Origin: Streptomyces tardus
Lineage (GTDB): Bacteria; Actinomycetota; Actinomycetes; Streptomycetales; Streptomycetaceae
Assembly: GCF_018101125.2 (NCBI RefSeq)
Contig: NZ_JAELVF020000001.1
Location: 1,706,731 to 1,770,730 of the forward strand
DNA: 64,000 nt
Direction: 5' to 3'
Shown piece by piece: positions 1 through 8,938 of the stretch (the first letter of the stretch is position 1; the number at the start of each line of letters is the position of its first letter). A model generated the notes under the pieces. It had not been told where the DNA came from. It did not search any database and saw only the letters and a list, made by a program, of their open reading frames with translations. The position numbers were made by a program, and so were the translations under genes.

Positions 1-132
1 TCGGAGTCCGATTCCGGCTCGGACTCCGATTCCGGTGCTTCGGACTCCGGTTCGGGGGACGCCGACGGATCCGGATCGCACGCCCGTCCACCGGCGGGCC
101 AGGACCGCAGGTCCCCGCGACCCGAGGAGTGA
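1..132 (+). CDS. 3' end of a protein gene with a Ser/Asp/Gly-rich tail (partial)
   Basis: The window opens inside a plus-strand frame of 43 codons that ends at a TGA at 130-132. The visible residues are a low-complexity acidic tail of repeated Ser-Asp-Ser-Gly units, followed by a short basic Pro/Arg-rich end. The underlying bases are imperfect repeats of tccgattccgg and tcggactccgg, a pattern typical of C-terminal linkers in actinomycete proteins. The start and the folded part lie outside the window, so no function can be given. The tRNA-Glu gene begins 134 bases later with no obvious terminator between. The frame is inferred from the repeat and the stop; it could be chance. Confidence 0.45.
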   Translation, partial: SESDSGSDSDSGASDSGSGDADGSGSHARPPAGQDRRSPRPEE

Positions 133-266
133 CCGCCGCGCACCCGCAACGGGCCGGGCGGGGGCGGGCCCTCCCGGCACCCCAACCGTTTTGGCGAACC
201 GCCGGGCTATCCCATATGCTTCTCACGTCCCCGACGCGCCGGTACAGGCGCGCAGGCGGGCCATCA

Positions 267-339
267 GCCCTCATCGTCTAGTGGCCCAGGACGCCGCCCT
301 TTCAAGGCGGTAGCACGGGTTCGAATCCCGTTGGGGGCA
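267..339 (+). tRNA. tRNA-Glu (TTC)
   Basis: A complete 73-nt cloverleaf. The acceptor stem gccctca pairs with tgggggc, including one T-G pair. The anticodon stem ccgcc/ggcgg encloses ctTTCaa, anticodon at 301-303. The T-arm is canonical (acggg-ttcgaat-cccgt). CCA is not encoded. It is the first of a Glu-Asp-Phe array. Confidence 0.95.
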
Positions 340-379
340 CGCACCAAATCCATGTCGTGTCTGCTTTTGCACGGCGCTT

Positions 380-454
380 GGTCCTGTGGAGCAGCTTGGA
401 GTGCTCGCCACCCTGTCAAGGTGGAGGCCGCGGGTTCAAATCCCGTCAGGACCG
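380..454 (+). tRNA. tRNA-Asp (GTC), copy 1
   Basis: A 75-nt tRNA with acceptor stem ggtcctg/caggacc and anticodon loop ctGTCaa at 413-419. Its sequence appears identical to the copies at 2856-2930 and 32339-32413, so this window alone holds three tRNA-Asp genes. Confidence 0.95.
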
Positions 455-477
455 CTGAAGTTCCTCGTGAACTTCGT

Positions 478-551
478 GGCTGGGTAGCTCAGTTGGTACG
501 AGCGATCGCCTGAAAAGCGATAGGTCGCCGGTTCGATCCCGGCCCCAGCCA
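478..551 (+). tRNA. tRNA-Phe (GAA), copy 1
   Basis: A 74-nt tRNA with acceptor ggctggg/cccagcc and anticodon loop ctGAAaa (512-514). It differs from the copy at 2954-3027 by one D-loop base (T here, C there). A strong hairpin terminator follows. Confidence 0.95.
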
Positions 552-570
552 CACCGTTTCACCGGGGAAA

Positions 571-601
571 CCCCCTGCCGGTCAGATCCGGCAGGGGGTT
601 T
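571..601 (+). terminator. Rho-independent terminator of the tRNA array
   Basis: A perfect 11-bp GC-rich stem (ccccctgccgg with its complement), a 6-base loop tcagat, and then ttt. It lies 20 bases after tRNA-Phe and probably ends the Glu-Asp-Phe transcript. Confidence 0.85.
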
Positions 602-979
602 CTCGTGCGGTGACCTCACCAGCTGACAGCACGTCGCCGCTCCCCTGCCTCGGACGGACGGACGAACGGACGGGCGGACGGGCGGGCGGCGGCCGCGGCA
701 AGGTCGGTGTAGCCGACGAGTCGTGGCGTGACGCGGAAGCCGAGTCCGTCCTCAGCGGTCGGCAGCCCGGACCGTACAGCCTCGGGCGGGTCACCGAAGG
801 CCTCCAAGCGCTCGATGGCGCAGTGCGGATGACCTCCTCGATGTAGAGGTCCGACAGCTCCCAGTACCGCAGGACGGCAGGCGAGTTCGCGTAGAGCCTG
901 AAGCCGGTGGCTCTCAGGTTCTCCTCATCGATGAGTGTCGGCGAGGATCCCAACCTGCGTCACGCGCCACACATGGCCG
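602..979. other. Region without an intact gene
   Basis: There is no convincing gene here. A minus-strand frame reads through most of it, but only its first 40 or so codons (about 830-953) look protein-like (aromatic and Leu-rich, ending in YIEEVIR). The rest is low-complexity Pro/Arg/Ser. It may be the stump of a decayed gene. Short gacggacg-type repeats occur at 650-690. Confidence 0.4.
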
Positions 980-1375
980 TCGGTGAACGAGTCGCACCCG
1001 GGGCTCGAAGGCGCCCGCCGCATTCGCAAACCGAAAGCCCAGCAGACCGCGCCGGGCGAGATCAACGACGGGATCGAGCAGTGCGAGCTGCAGAGGTCCG
1101 CTCGGCGAGCCGCGACGCCCGGGATCACCTACCCCGAGCAGCTGCGGGTCAGCCAGGAGCAGGACCACAGCCTGCCCGCGATCTGCGATCGCCAAGTGGT
1201 GATCATCGCGGGCGAGGCAGCTCGGGTGAGACGACCCGGATTCTGAAGAACTGCCTGGAGCCTGGACGAGGGGCCGAGGACTGATCGGGCACACCCAGCC
1301 TCGCCGGATCACGGCCCGGCCGTCGTAGAGCGGGTGACCGACGAGCTGAAGACCCCGCTCGGGGCACGACACCGG
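980..1375 (+). pseudogene. Fragment of an hrpA-type DEAH helicase gene
   Basis: The plus-strand translation follows the intact helicase at 28168-32235 over residues of roughly 30-150. LEGARRIR, a Q-rich segment, YPEQL, VSQ, HQVVI-like and VAGE-like blocks appear in the same order. Further on, with frame changes, come ICLELGRG-like, GHTQPRRI-like and ELSTPLG-like stretches. The Walker A loop is destroyed (GETGSGKTT has become GEAARVRRP), in-frame stops appear near 1245 and 1283, and nothing after the first motif block remains. This is a dead, partial second copy. It lies inside the segment bounded by the duplicated tRNAs, while the live hrpA is also next to a tRNA-Asp, so the fragment probably arrived with the tRNA duplication or by recombination at tRNA sequence. 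Confidence 0.85.
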
Positions 1376-2182
1376 GTGGAACCGGCCGCTCGCGGCTGCG
1401 GTCGAGTGTTGGCCGAGTCGCCGGCCTGATGGACGGTGCCGCGCAGGCGGGTGAACGGCTGACGGTGCTGCCGACGTCGTTTCACCTGCTGTGGTCGTAC
1501 GTGCGAGTGGCGCGGAAGCGCGCGAGGCTGATTCCTCCCCGCCGATCGCGAAAATCTCTATGGGCCAGAGTAGACATTCGGGCGGCAGGATGGTTATGGT
1601 TCTCTCGCAGCCAAGGAAGACAGAAGGGCTCGGCAGAGACGAACTGCCGAGCAGCATTAACCGCAGTTGCAGGACTGTGCGGTGGTGGAGCTCCGAAGCC
1701 AGGGTTCTCGCAGGACGGCGACGGGACTGACGACCGCACCGGGTGGCTCGCAGTGATCAGGGGCCGCCGCCGGCAGTACCGCAGTTCGCAGTACCCAGCA
1801 ATGAATGAGCAGTACCTCGGTGAAGGCGCCGGCTGGGGCGCGCGCACCGGGAGGTTCGGCAGTGGGGTTCCAAGCCAGAGCACACGCAGGACGGGCGACG
1901 GGGCTGGCTGCCGAAGAGTGACGCTTGCCCAGGTCACCGAGTAGTTCGCATCACCAGCAGTTGGCAAGTAGTTGGTCAAGAGGGAGGACGGAGGAGCCGA
2001 ACACCATCAGCAGGATCGCCCGGGCGGAAGTCCTGAGCCCGGGTACCGCAGGACATCGATAGTGAGGTGGTCTCCGGTCAAGCAACCGCGATCCCCGCAC
2101 CCCCGACAGCATCTCGGTCGGGCATGCGGACACAGAAGGCCGGTGCAGTGTCAGGGCCGGCAGATGGTGTAGCAGTTTCTTC
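1376..2182. other. Decayed intergenic DNA
   Basis: No frame here has both protein-like composition and a ribosome binding site. Codon bias and third-position GC look degraded compared with neighbouring genes, and at 1540-1620 the DNA is less GC-rich. I read it as the remains of sequence between the two tRNA blocks. I could not recognise any family. Confidence 0.4.
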
Positions 2183-2214
2183 GGGGCCCTGGTGCCATAA
2201 GGCACCAGGGCCCC
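2183..2214 (+). terminator. Strong hairpin upstream of the MerR-type gene
   Basis: A perfect 14-bp stem beginning ggggccctggtgcc, with a 4-base loop ataa. No T-run follows on the plus strand. It ends 28 bases before the MerR start. It may terminate a lost upstream gene or act as an attenuator or protective 5' structure for the regulator mRNA. Confidence 0.6.
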
Positions 2215-2241
2215 TCCAGCGTGTTCCACAGAGAGGTGCAG

Positions 2242-2580
2242 ATGACAGCAGACGACTCGTTCAGTCGTCTCGATGACGACGACTACCCCGCCTACACCAT
2301 GGGCCGGGCCGCCGAGATGCTCGGCACCACCCCGAGCTTCCTCCGCGCCATCGGCGAAGCCCGTCTGATCACACCGCTGCGCTCCGAAGGCGGCCACCGC
2401 CGCTACTCCCGCTACCAGCTGCGCATCGCCGCCCGCGCCCGGGAACTGGTCGACCAAGGGACTCCCGTCGAGGCCGCCTGCCGCATCGTCATCCTCGAAG
2501 ACCAACTCGAAGAAGCCCAGCGCATCAACGCCGAACACCGCCGCACCGCCGAATCGGCGAATCCGCCGACCGCGACCTGA
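2242..2580 (+). CDS. MerR/BldC-type helix-turn-helix regulator
   Basis: A 112-residue protein with an N-terminal acidic leader (LDDDDYPAYTMGRAAEMLG) and then a MerR-type winged helix: the recognition region is TPSFLRAIGEARLI and the wing contains GGHRRYSRYQL. The C-terminal third (VEAACRIVILEDQLEEAQRINAEH) is a predicted coiled coil. I chose the ATG at 2242, with AGAGAGG six bases upstream, over the in-frame GTG at 2221. Proteins of this type are common in Streptomyces, often beside cold-shock genes as I recall, but no such gene is present here; the hairpin at 2183-2214 is what precedes it. It is the only intact gene in the segment between the tRNA repeats. The target is unknown. Confidence 0.8.
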   Translation: MTADDSFSRLDDDDYPAYTMGRAAEMLGTTPSFLRAIGEARLITPLRSEGGHRRYSRYQLRIAARARELVDQGTPVEAACRIVILEDQLEEAQRINAEHRRTAESANPPTAT

Positions 2581-2795
2581 GACGGCCACTGCCTTCCCCG
2601 ACCTTCGCTGCCACCACCGGCGTTCCGGGCGACTTCGTCTTCGACGCCCCTCGGACCGGCGACGGCGTCAGCGACGACTCTGCAGCGCAGTGACCATGGC
2701 GGCACTCGGTTCGGCTGCCGACACCACTCGGCCCGTGCACTCACGTTCGGAGTGCGGGCTCCTTCCCGGTGCCCGCTTCCACGGTGAGCTGGCAT

Positions 2796-2819
2796 CGGGT
2801 TCGAGTCCCGTTGGGGGCA
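2796..2819 (+). pseudogene. 3' fragment of tRNA-Glu
   Basis: These 24 bases match 316-339 of the intact tRNA-Glu with one mismatch (T-loop ttcgaGt instead of ttcgaAt), and identity continues for four bases past the gene. The 5' part of the tRNA is missing. It marks the left edge of the second, truncated tRNA block. Confidence 0.85.
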
Positions 2820-2855
2820 CGCATCACCTGTGCGAGACTGTTGGCGCACACGCTT

Positions 2856-2930
2856 GGTCCTGTGGAGCAGCTTGGAGTGCTCGCCACCCTGTCAAGGTGG
2901 AGGCCGCGGGTTCAAATCCCGTCAGGACCG
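2856..2930 (+). tRNA. tRNA-Asp (GTC), copy 2
   Basis: A 75-nt gene identical to the copy at 380-454, with acceptor ggtcctg/caggacc and anticodon GTC. It looks functional. Confidence 0.95.
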
Positions 2931-2946
2931 CTGAAGTTCCTCGTGA

Positions 2947-4145
<1,199 letters not shown>

Positions 4146-4363
4146 ACGTCTCTCCGGTGGTGAAGATCTCGGTCCGGGCCCACGTCCGGGCCCACGTCCA
4201 CGTTCAGGTCCGGCTGCCCGGGCTCCGGTCGGTGGCGGAACGGCGCTCGTCGCCGCCCGGGCAGCCCGCAGCCGCCGTCCGGTCTCCGCACGCCGGGACA
4301 TGCGCCGGTCGGGCAGTGGCTGCGGGCCCCTCTCAGTGCGTCACGGCCTCGGGCTGCGCCGGG

Positions 4364-6079
4364 TCACACCTCGTACTCGACGCCGACGCCGCCGAAGTGC
4401 AACCGGCCCTGAACGACGACCCGTTCGCCGGTCTTGTCGTATCCGGTGAGCAGACCGGCCTCCATGAGCCGCAGCACGATCTGCGTGCTGAGCTCCTGCC
4501 TGCCCACGCTGCCGAGCCGGTTGACGAGGGTCTTGTACCCGAACTCCTCCTCCGCGAGGTCCTGAAAGACCTGCCGAACCTCGTCATCCATCGAGTACTG
4601 GGCCAGGTCCAGACCGTCCTGGTTGGCCAGGATCTCGCGCTGTTCGAGGCGGAAGCTCAGCGGCTCCACCCGATAGTGCGGCTTCAACAGAACCTTGTCG
4701 CCGGTCCATTGGAGCCGGGTGATCCTGTTGAGTCGCTTGGTCAAGTCGCTGATCCAACGCACCCGGGCGGGGTTCAGCTCCTCCTCGCAGAAGTCGTCGC
4801 TGAGCTCGGGACGTTGGTGCTTTCCGATGGAGATCATCGTGGCCGCCCGGTCGCGGAAGTCCGCCACCGAAGGGGCGGACTCGTCCTGGCCGTTGCCGAC
4901 CAGCTTGTCGAACCACTGCTTGCGGCTGAGACGGTCGTCGTCGGACTCGGTGATACGGCGCTTGCGCCAGAACTCGGAATCCGGCTCAGTGAAGGACGCG
5001 AAGGTGTAGAACGACGCCAGGAACTCGTGGTACTGCTCGTAGGCCGCGCGGTAGGTGCGGTTGTACCAGGCGTGGACGGTGTCCCGCTCCTCCTCGTGGT
5101 GCGTGATCCGGTCGATCGCCGCGGCTGCGGAGACGGCCGACTGCGAGGCGAGGTGCACCCCCTGGGAGAACAGCGGGTCGGTGAAGCACGCGGCATCGCC
5201 GCAGAGGAAGTAGCGGTCGGCGGAGAAGACGTCGGTGTCGTAGGACCAGTCGTGCACGATCCGGACCTCGTCGACCTGCTCCGCGCCCGCCAGCAGGTCC
5301 GTGGCCTGGGTGCACTTGGCGAGGGTCGACCGGTAGAACTCGTCGGAGCCCATCTCGCGCACCTCGGCGGACTTGGAGCGGTCCACCACGAGGCCGACGC
5401 TGTAGAGGTCGTCCTTGATCGGGATCATCCAGACCCAGCCGTCCTCGAAGGTGATCGAGTACGTCGTCCCCTTCAGGTCGCCCTTGAAGGGGTCCTCCTT
5501 CCTGAAGTAAGACCAGACCGCGAAGTTCTTGTAGAACTCGTCGTACTTGCGCGCGCCGAGTTTGCGGACCAGCGGCCCGCCCGAGCCGCCGGCGTCGATG
5601 ACGAAGTCGCTCTCGTACGTCGTCGTCTCCTTGCCCCGACGCACGGTCACGGACACACCGTCCGGGCGCGACAGGTCCACGTCCGTGACAGTGGCCTCCT
5701 CCAGCACCGTGACGCCGCGGCTTTTCGCCTCCTCCAGCAGGAGCTGGTCGAACTCCTCGCGCTTGACCTGAACGGCGTGGTCGTAGACCCACGGCGCGAC
5801 TTTCGGGGCCGCGAACGAAAAGGTCCAAGGCGCTTGGTCCTGCCCCCAGAGGAAAGTCGCCGACGGCTTTCTCACGTAGTTCTGGGCTTCGATCTTCTCC
5901 TGGAGCCCGAGCCGGCTCAGGATCGACATCGTGCCGGGAAGCAGCGACTCACCGAGGCGATACCGCGGAAACCTGGCTCGCTCGTAGATCGCGACGTCGT
6001 GGCCGAGCTTGTTCAGTGTGAGGGCCGCTACAGATCCAGCGGGACCGCCGCCGATGATCGACACCTTCGATCGTGCCAT
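4364..6079 (-). CDS. CmlS-type flavin-dependent halogenase
   Basis: This 571-residue protein is predicted to use FADH2, O2 and chloride to halogenate a carrier-bound acyl group. The Rossmann motif GGGPAG is at residues 10-15. The halogenase signature WVWMIP is at 215-220, and a K in VRKPSATFLWG is at 71. An HDW triplet puts Asp at 277, followed by YFLCGDAACFTDPLFSQGVH. With the second of two adjacent ATGs as start (GGGAG five bases upstream), Lys71, Asp277 and the length coincide with what I recall for CmlS of the chloramphenicol pathway, where Asp277 carries covalent FAD and Lys71 is catalytic. It is the last gene of a four-gene minus-strand unit (ACP, SDR, ligase, halogenase), which suggests dichloroacyl formation on the carrier protein. 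Substrate and halogen number are inference. Confidence 0.9.
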   Translation of the reverse strand: MARSKVSIIGGGPAGSVAALTLNKLGHDVAIYERARFPRYRLGESLLPGTMSILSRLGLQEKIEAQNYVRKPSATFLWGQDQAPWTFSFAAPKVAPWVYDHAVQVKREEFDQLLLEEAKSRGVTVLEEATVTDVDLSRPDGVSVTVRRGKETTTYESDFVIDAGGSGGPLVRKLGARKYDEFYKNFAVWSYFRKEDPFKGDLKGTTYSITFEDGWVWMIPIKDDLYSVGLVVDRSKSAEVREMGSDEFYRSTLAKCTQATDLLAGAEQVDEVRIVHDWSYDTDVFSADRYFLCGDAACFTDPLFSQGVHLASQSAVSAAAAIDRITHHEEERDTVHAWYNRTYRAAYEQYHEFLASFYTFASFTEPDSEFWRKRRITESDDDRLSRKQWFDKLVGNGQDESAPSVADFRDRAATMISIGKHQRPELSDDFCEEELNPARVRWISDLTKRLNRITRLQWTGDKVLLKPHYRVEPLSFRLEQREILANQDGLDLAQYSMDDEVRQVFQDLAEEEFGYKTLVNRLGSVGRQELSTQIVLRLMEAGLLTGYDKTGERVVVQGRLHFGGVGVEYEV

Positions 6080-6163
6080 CATGTTCTCCCTGGTACGGAC
6101 TGATGGAATCGCCTGCCGAAGCAGTCACGCATTCCGTTGTGAGCAGGTGTGTTCAAGGTCCGG

Positions 6164-7543
6164 TCAGCCCCCGCCGTCACGTGGCAGGGCCCGCACCTTT
6201 TTGAGTCGTTCCGAAACCTCGACGCGGTCGACCACGCTGATCTTCGAGGGAATCTTGAACGGCTCGACCTTGTCCGCGAGGAATTCGAGTACGTGCTTCC
6301 GGACAGCCGCACGGGTCAGCTCGCCCTTCGGCTTGACGTCCACGCACACGGTCTGGCCCGTGATCGCGTTCGCTTTCCCGTAGACAATGCAGTCCTCAAT
6401 GAGCGGACTGCCGAGCAGAACGGACTCCAGTTCGAGGGGGAGGAGTTTCTCGCCACCGACGTTGATGACTTCCTTGGCGCGGCCCATGACCCTGAGGAAG
6501 CCGTCGTCGGTCTCCTCGACCAGATCGCCGGTCCTGAACCAGCGGTCCTCGGAGGGGGAATCATCGGCGTAGTTCATGTAGCCGAGGAACTGGGTCCTGC
6601 TCCTGAGCTGGAGTTCTCCGTCGACGATCCGGTATTCGACATTGTTGTCCGAGATCTTGAAATAGGTGCTGCTCGACGACTCGCTCGTGGTCCGGGCGAT
6701 GCCCGTTTCACTCGTTCCGAACGTCTGGAGCAGCCGCACCTCGGGAAAGTTCCGGTTGATCCGCCTGAGGAGTTCGTCGGACATCGGCTCGGTGCCGTAG
6801 GTGATGAGGCGCAAGCTGCTCAGGTCGTACTCGCGGTGATAACCGCCCATGATGATCAGGTTGAGGAAGGTCGGGCTCGTGGGCAGCACTCGGATCCTGT
6901 GCCGCTCGATCAGCGCGCAGAGCTCCTCAGGAACGCGCTTGCGGGGAAGCACCGCAGTGCCGCCGACAAGGAGCGTGCTGAGGAGGGAGTTGATGCCGCC
7001 GATGTGGTCGAACATCAGGACCATCAGAATGTTCAGCCTGCTCGCTCGGCCCCGGGGGCGCGTCTCCAGCTTCTCGCCGACAAGGGTGTCGAGGTTGTGC
7101 AGGATCACCTTCGGAGCGCCGGTGCTGCCGCTGCTGAGCAGAACGAGCCCCGCGGCGTCCTCGTCGACGAGGTGCCCGATCATGCCCGCGGGGCCGGGGC
7201 CCGGAGCAGCGATCTCCTCGACGGCGAGCTCGTCGCCCGCGGTGACCAGGAATCGGGGCCGACAGTGCTCGGTGACGGTGGCGAGTTCTCTGTCGTTGAG
7301 AGTCACCAGGGGAACGACGACGTTCTTGTTGAGAAACAGGGCCAGCAGGGTCGATATGGCGCTCAGCGAGTAGTTGCCGTTCACGATCACGACGTCGTGC
7401 GGAGCCACCCCGTGCTTGTCCAGAACGATCTGTGTGTAGCGGATCCGGTCCACGAGATCCTCGTACGTGAAACTAACCTCCCGGTCGAACATCGCGGCCC
7501 TGGTGCCGAAATCCTCGAACCTCCGTACCAGTTCGTTCCGCAT
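6164..7543 (-). CDS. Acyl-AMP ligase (CmlK-like)
   Basis: A 459-residue ANL-superfamily enzyme that should activate a carboxylic acid as an adenylate and load it on CoA or the adjacent carrier protein. Visible motifs are VLLSSGSTGAPKVIL (P-loop), the middle block LLQTFGTSETG, DRWFRTGDLVEE (ATP ribose Asp), GRAKEVINVGGEKLLPLELE (hinge and linker), and a C-terminal Lys in SERLKKVRALP. It is shorter than most acyl-CoA synthetases. The start ATG abuts the TGA of the SDR gene with no gap, and ggagggg precedes it inside that gene, so translation is coupled. In the chloramphenicol cluster CmlK is proposed to handle the acyl precursor of the dichloroacetyl group; by position this one probably does the same for the ACP at 8247-8555. 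Confidence 0.87.
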   Translation of the reverse strand: MRNELVRRFEDFGTRAAMFDREVSFTYEDLVDRIRYTQIVLDKHGVAPHDVVIVNGNYSLSAISTLLALFLNKNVVVPLVTLNDRELATVTEHCRPRFLVTAGDELAVEEIAAPGPGPAGMIGHLVDEDAAGLVLLSSGSTGAPKVILHNLDTLVGEKLETRPRGRASRLNILMVLMFDHIGGINSLLSTLLVGGTAVLPRKRVPEELCALIERHRIRVLPTSPTFLNLIIMGGYHREYDLSSLRLITYGTEPMSDELLRRINRNFPEVRLLQTFGTSETGIARTTSESSSSTYFKISDNNVEYRIVDGELQLRSRTQFLGYMNYADDSPSEDRWFRTGDLVEETDDGFLRVMGRAKEVINVGGEKLLPLELESVLLGSPLIEDCIVYGKANAITGQTVCVDVKPKGELTRAAVRKHVLEFLADKVEPFKIPSKISVVDRVEVSERLKKVRALPRDGGG

Positions 7544-8242
7544 TCAGCGCACCCCTCCGAGGAAGATGATTTCACCGGTGACGAATTCCGATTGCCGGCC
7601 GATGAGGAAATCAACCGGGCCGACGATGTCGGACATCGTGCACATGCGACCTATCGCCTGCCGGGCGACCAGTGCGTCGATCTTCGACTGGGAGACGGTC
7701 CGGGTGAGGACTGTGCGGACCGGCGGCAGACCGAGGGCGTTGACCCGGATGCCAAAGGCAGCAAGTTCCTTGCTCATGACCCGGACAAGTTGTTCGACCG
7801 CGCTCTTGCTGGCCGAGTAGGCCAGGTGACCCTCAAGTGCCCAGGGCACCGCCACCGTGGAGACGTTCAGGATCGCCGGGCTCGGCTCCTCCGACTTGCG
7901 GAGCAGCTTCACCGCTTCACGGCAGCAGTTCAGAACGGCGAAGAAGTTGACGTCGAAGGTGCCCCTGGTCACCTCGTCCGGAGTCGTCATGAAGTGGTTC
8001 ATCGTGGAGGTTCCCGCATTGTTGATCAATGCGTCGAGACGGCCGTGTGTTTTCCGCACCTCGCGGAACATCTTCTTGATCTCGGAGACCTCTGCAAGGT
8101 CCACCTCATGGTGCCGATAATGAGGATGGTCGATGGTCGACGGTTTTCTGCTGCACCCGATCACTTCGTGCCCGGCCTCGAGGAGGTGCTCGGCAAGCGC
8201 CTTGCCGATTCCGGTCCGAGTTCCGGTGATCATGACTATCAT
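7544..8242 (-). CDS. Short-chain dehydrogenase/reductase
   Basis: A 232-residue classical SDR. It has the NAD(P) motif TGTRTGIG at the N-terminus, NNAGT (residue about 80), a Ser followed by Y-SASK (YSASKSAVEQLVRVMSKELA), and the usual PPVRT region after it. CSRKP after beta-2 (an Arg) favours NADP. The ATG lies 4 bases after the ACP stop and the next gene starts directly at its stop, so it is the second gene of the ACP-SDR-ligase-halogenase unit. FabG-like enzymes of this size reduce beta-ketoacyl or aldehyde groups on carrier-bound substrates. An SDR (CmlJ) also accompanies the chloramphenicol genes, as I recall. The exact substrate is not visible. Confidence 0.88.
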   Translation of the reverse strand: MIVMITGTRTGIGKALAEHLLEAGHEVIGCSRKPSTIDHPHYRHHEVDLAEVSEIKKMFREVRKTHGRLDALINNAGTSTMNHFMTTPDEVTRGTFDVNFFAVLNCCREAVKLLRKSEEPSPAILNVSTVAVPWALEGHLAYSASKSAVEQLVRVMSKELAAFGIRVNALGLPPVRTVLTRTVSQSKIDALVARQAIGRMCTMSDIVGPVDFLIGRQSEFVTGEIIFLGGVR

Positions 8243-8246
8243 TCGG

Positions 8247-8555
8247 TCACGCCGCGCCGGCCCCGGCCAACCGCAGCTCCTCCTCGATGAACGCGACCAG
8301 CCTGCGGACGCTGCTGAACGGACTCACCCGGAGCGATACGGCCTTCTCGGAGGCCAGGGTCACCTCCACCTCGAACTCGTCCTCGACCCCCTCCTCCACC
8401 TGCGAGAGGAAAGCCACGAGGTACATCGACTCGAATACCCCGTCATTTCCGTAGAGACACAGGTCGAGTACGTTCTCGGTGGAGATTTTTTCTTCACGCA
8501 TTGTATTGATGTCATCGATCGCATCGATGATGATCTTCAGGATTTGGTCCTTCAA
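8247..8555 (-). CDS. Stand-alone acyl carrier protein
   Basis: A small acidic, mostly helical protein of about 102 residues. GNDGVFESMYLVAFLSQVEE matches the G-x-x-S-hydrophobic carrier signature, so the Ser should receive phosphopantetheine; the PPTase at 26541 is the likely partner. The Ser-Met pair replaces the usual Ser-Leu. I prefer the TTG at 8555, because GGGGGAGG stands five bases upstream of it; an in-frame ATG at 8606 would add a basic leader with no good ribosome binding site. It is the first gene of the minus-strand operon and faces the StrR-type operator at 8680-8708. Its likely job is to carry the acyl group that the CmlS-like enzyme chlorinates. Confidence 0.8.
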   Translation of the reverse strand: MKDQILKIIIDAIDDINTMREEKISTENVLDLCLYGNDGVFESMYLVAFLSQVEEGVEDEFEVEVTLASEKAVSLRVSPFSSVRRLVAFIEEELRLAGAGAA

Positions 8556-8679
8556 AACCGGCCTCCCCCTATAAGGCCCTCTCCGAGGGACCATAATCAG
8601 CTGCATAGAGCCAGCGCCCGGTCATTTATCGCATACGCAAGAGCGGCACGCAAGGGTTGTTCAGATTGTGCACGCGGTT

Positions 8680-8708
8680 GTGCAAGTGCTCCTTTTGCTC
8701 AGTTGCAC
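8680..8708. promoter_or_regulatory. StrR/CmlR-type operator, divergent promoter region
   Basis: An inverted repeat, gtgcaagtg, 11 bases, cagttgcac. Half-sites of 9 bp with an 11-bp spacer are the architecture I know for StrR sites (gttcgactg-N11-cagtcgaac); 6 and 7 of 9 bases agree. It lies between the divergent ACP and ATP-grasp operons. Its left half differs by one base from that of the site at 13364-13392. The right half overlaps a small palindrome, gttgcacgcaac. Confidence 0.65.
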
Positions 8709-8772
8709 GCAACCGTGCCGCGCCTGCCGGATCCCGTTCGTACGGCCGGCGTGATGTGCTTCCTGAACTACG

Positions 8773-8801
8773 TTGACAGGCCCTTGGTGAGCCGGTAACA
8801 A
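8773..8801 (+). promoter_or_regulatory. Putative promoter of the plus-strand operon
   Basis: A perfect -35 hexamer ttgaca (8773-8778), a 17-base spacer and taacaa (8796-8801), about 140 bases before the ATP-grasp start. The StrR-type site ends 64 bases upstream, a plausible place for an activator. The 137-base leader holds no recognisable riboswitch. Confidence 0.5.
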
Positions 8802-8938
8802 TCTCGTCCGGCTTGACGTGCAGTTAGGTCGATCAACCAGGTTCATGGCCTCGCCCGGTATTCCAGCGGACGCCGGCGAACTCTTCTCTTTTGAGTCGGT
8901 GAATGCAGCTCTTCTCCGTACACGCAAAAGGAATCGTC

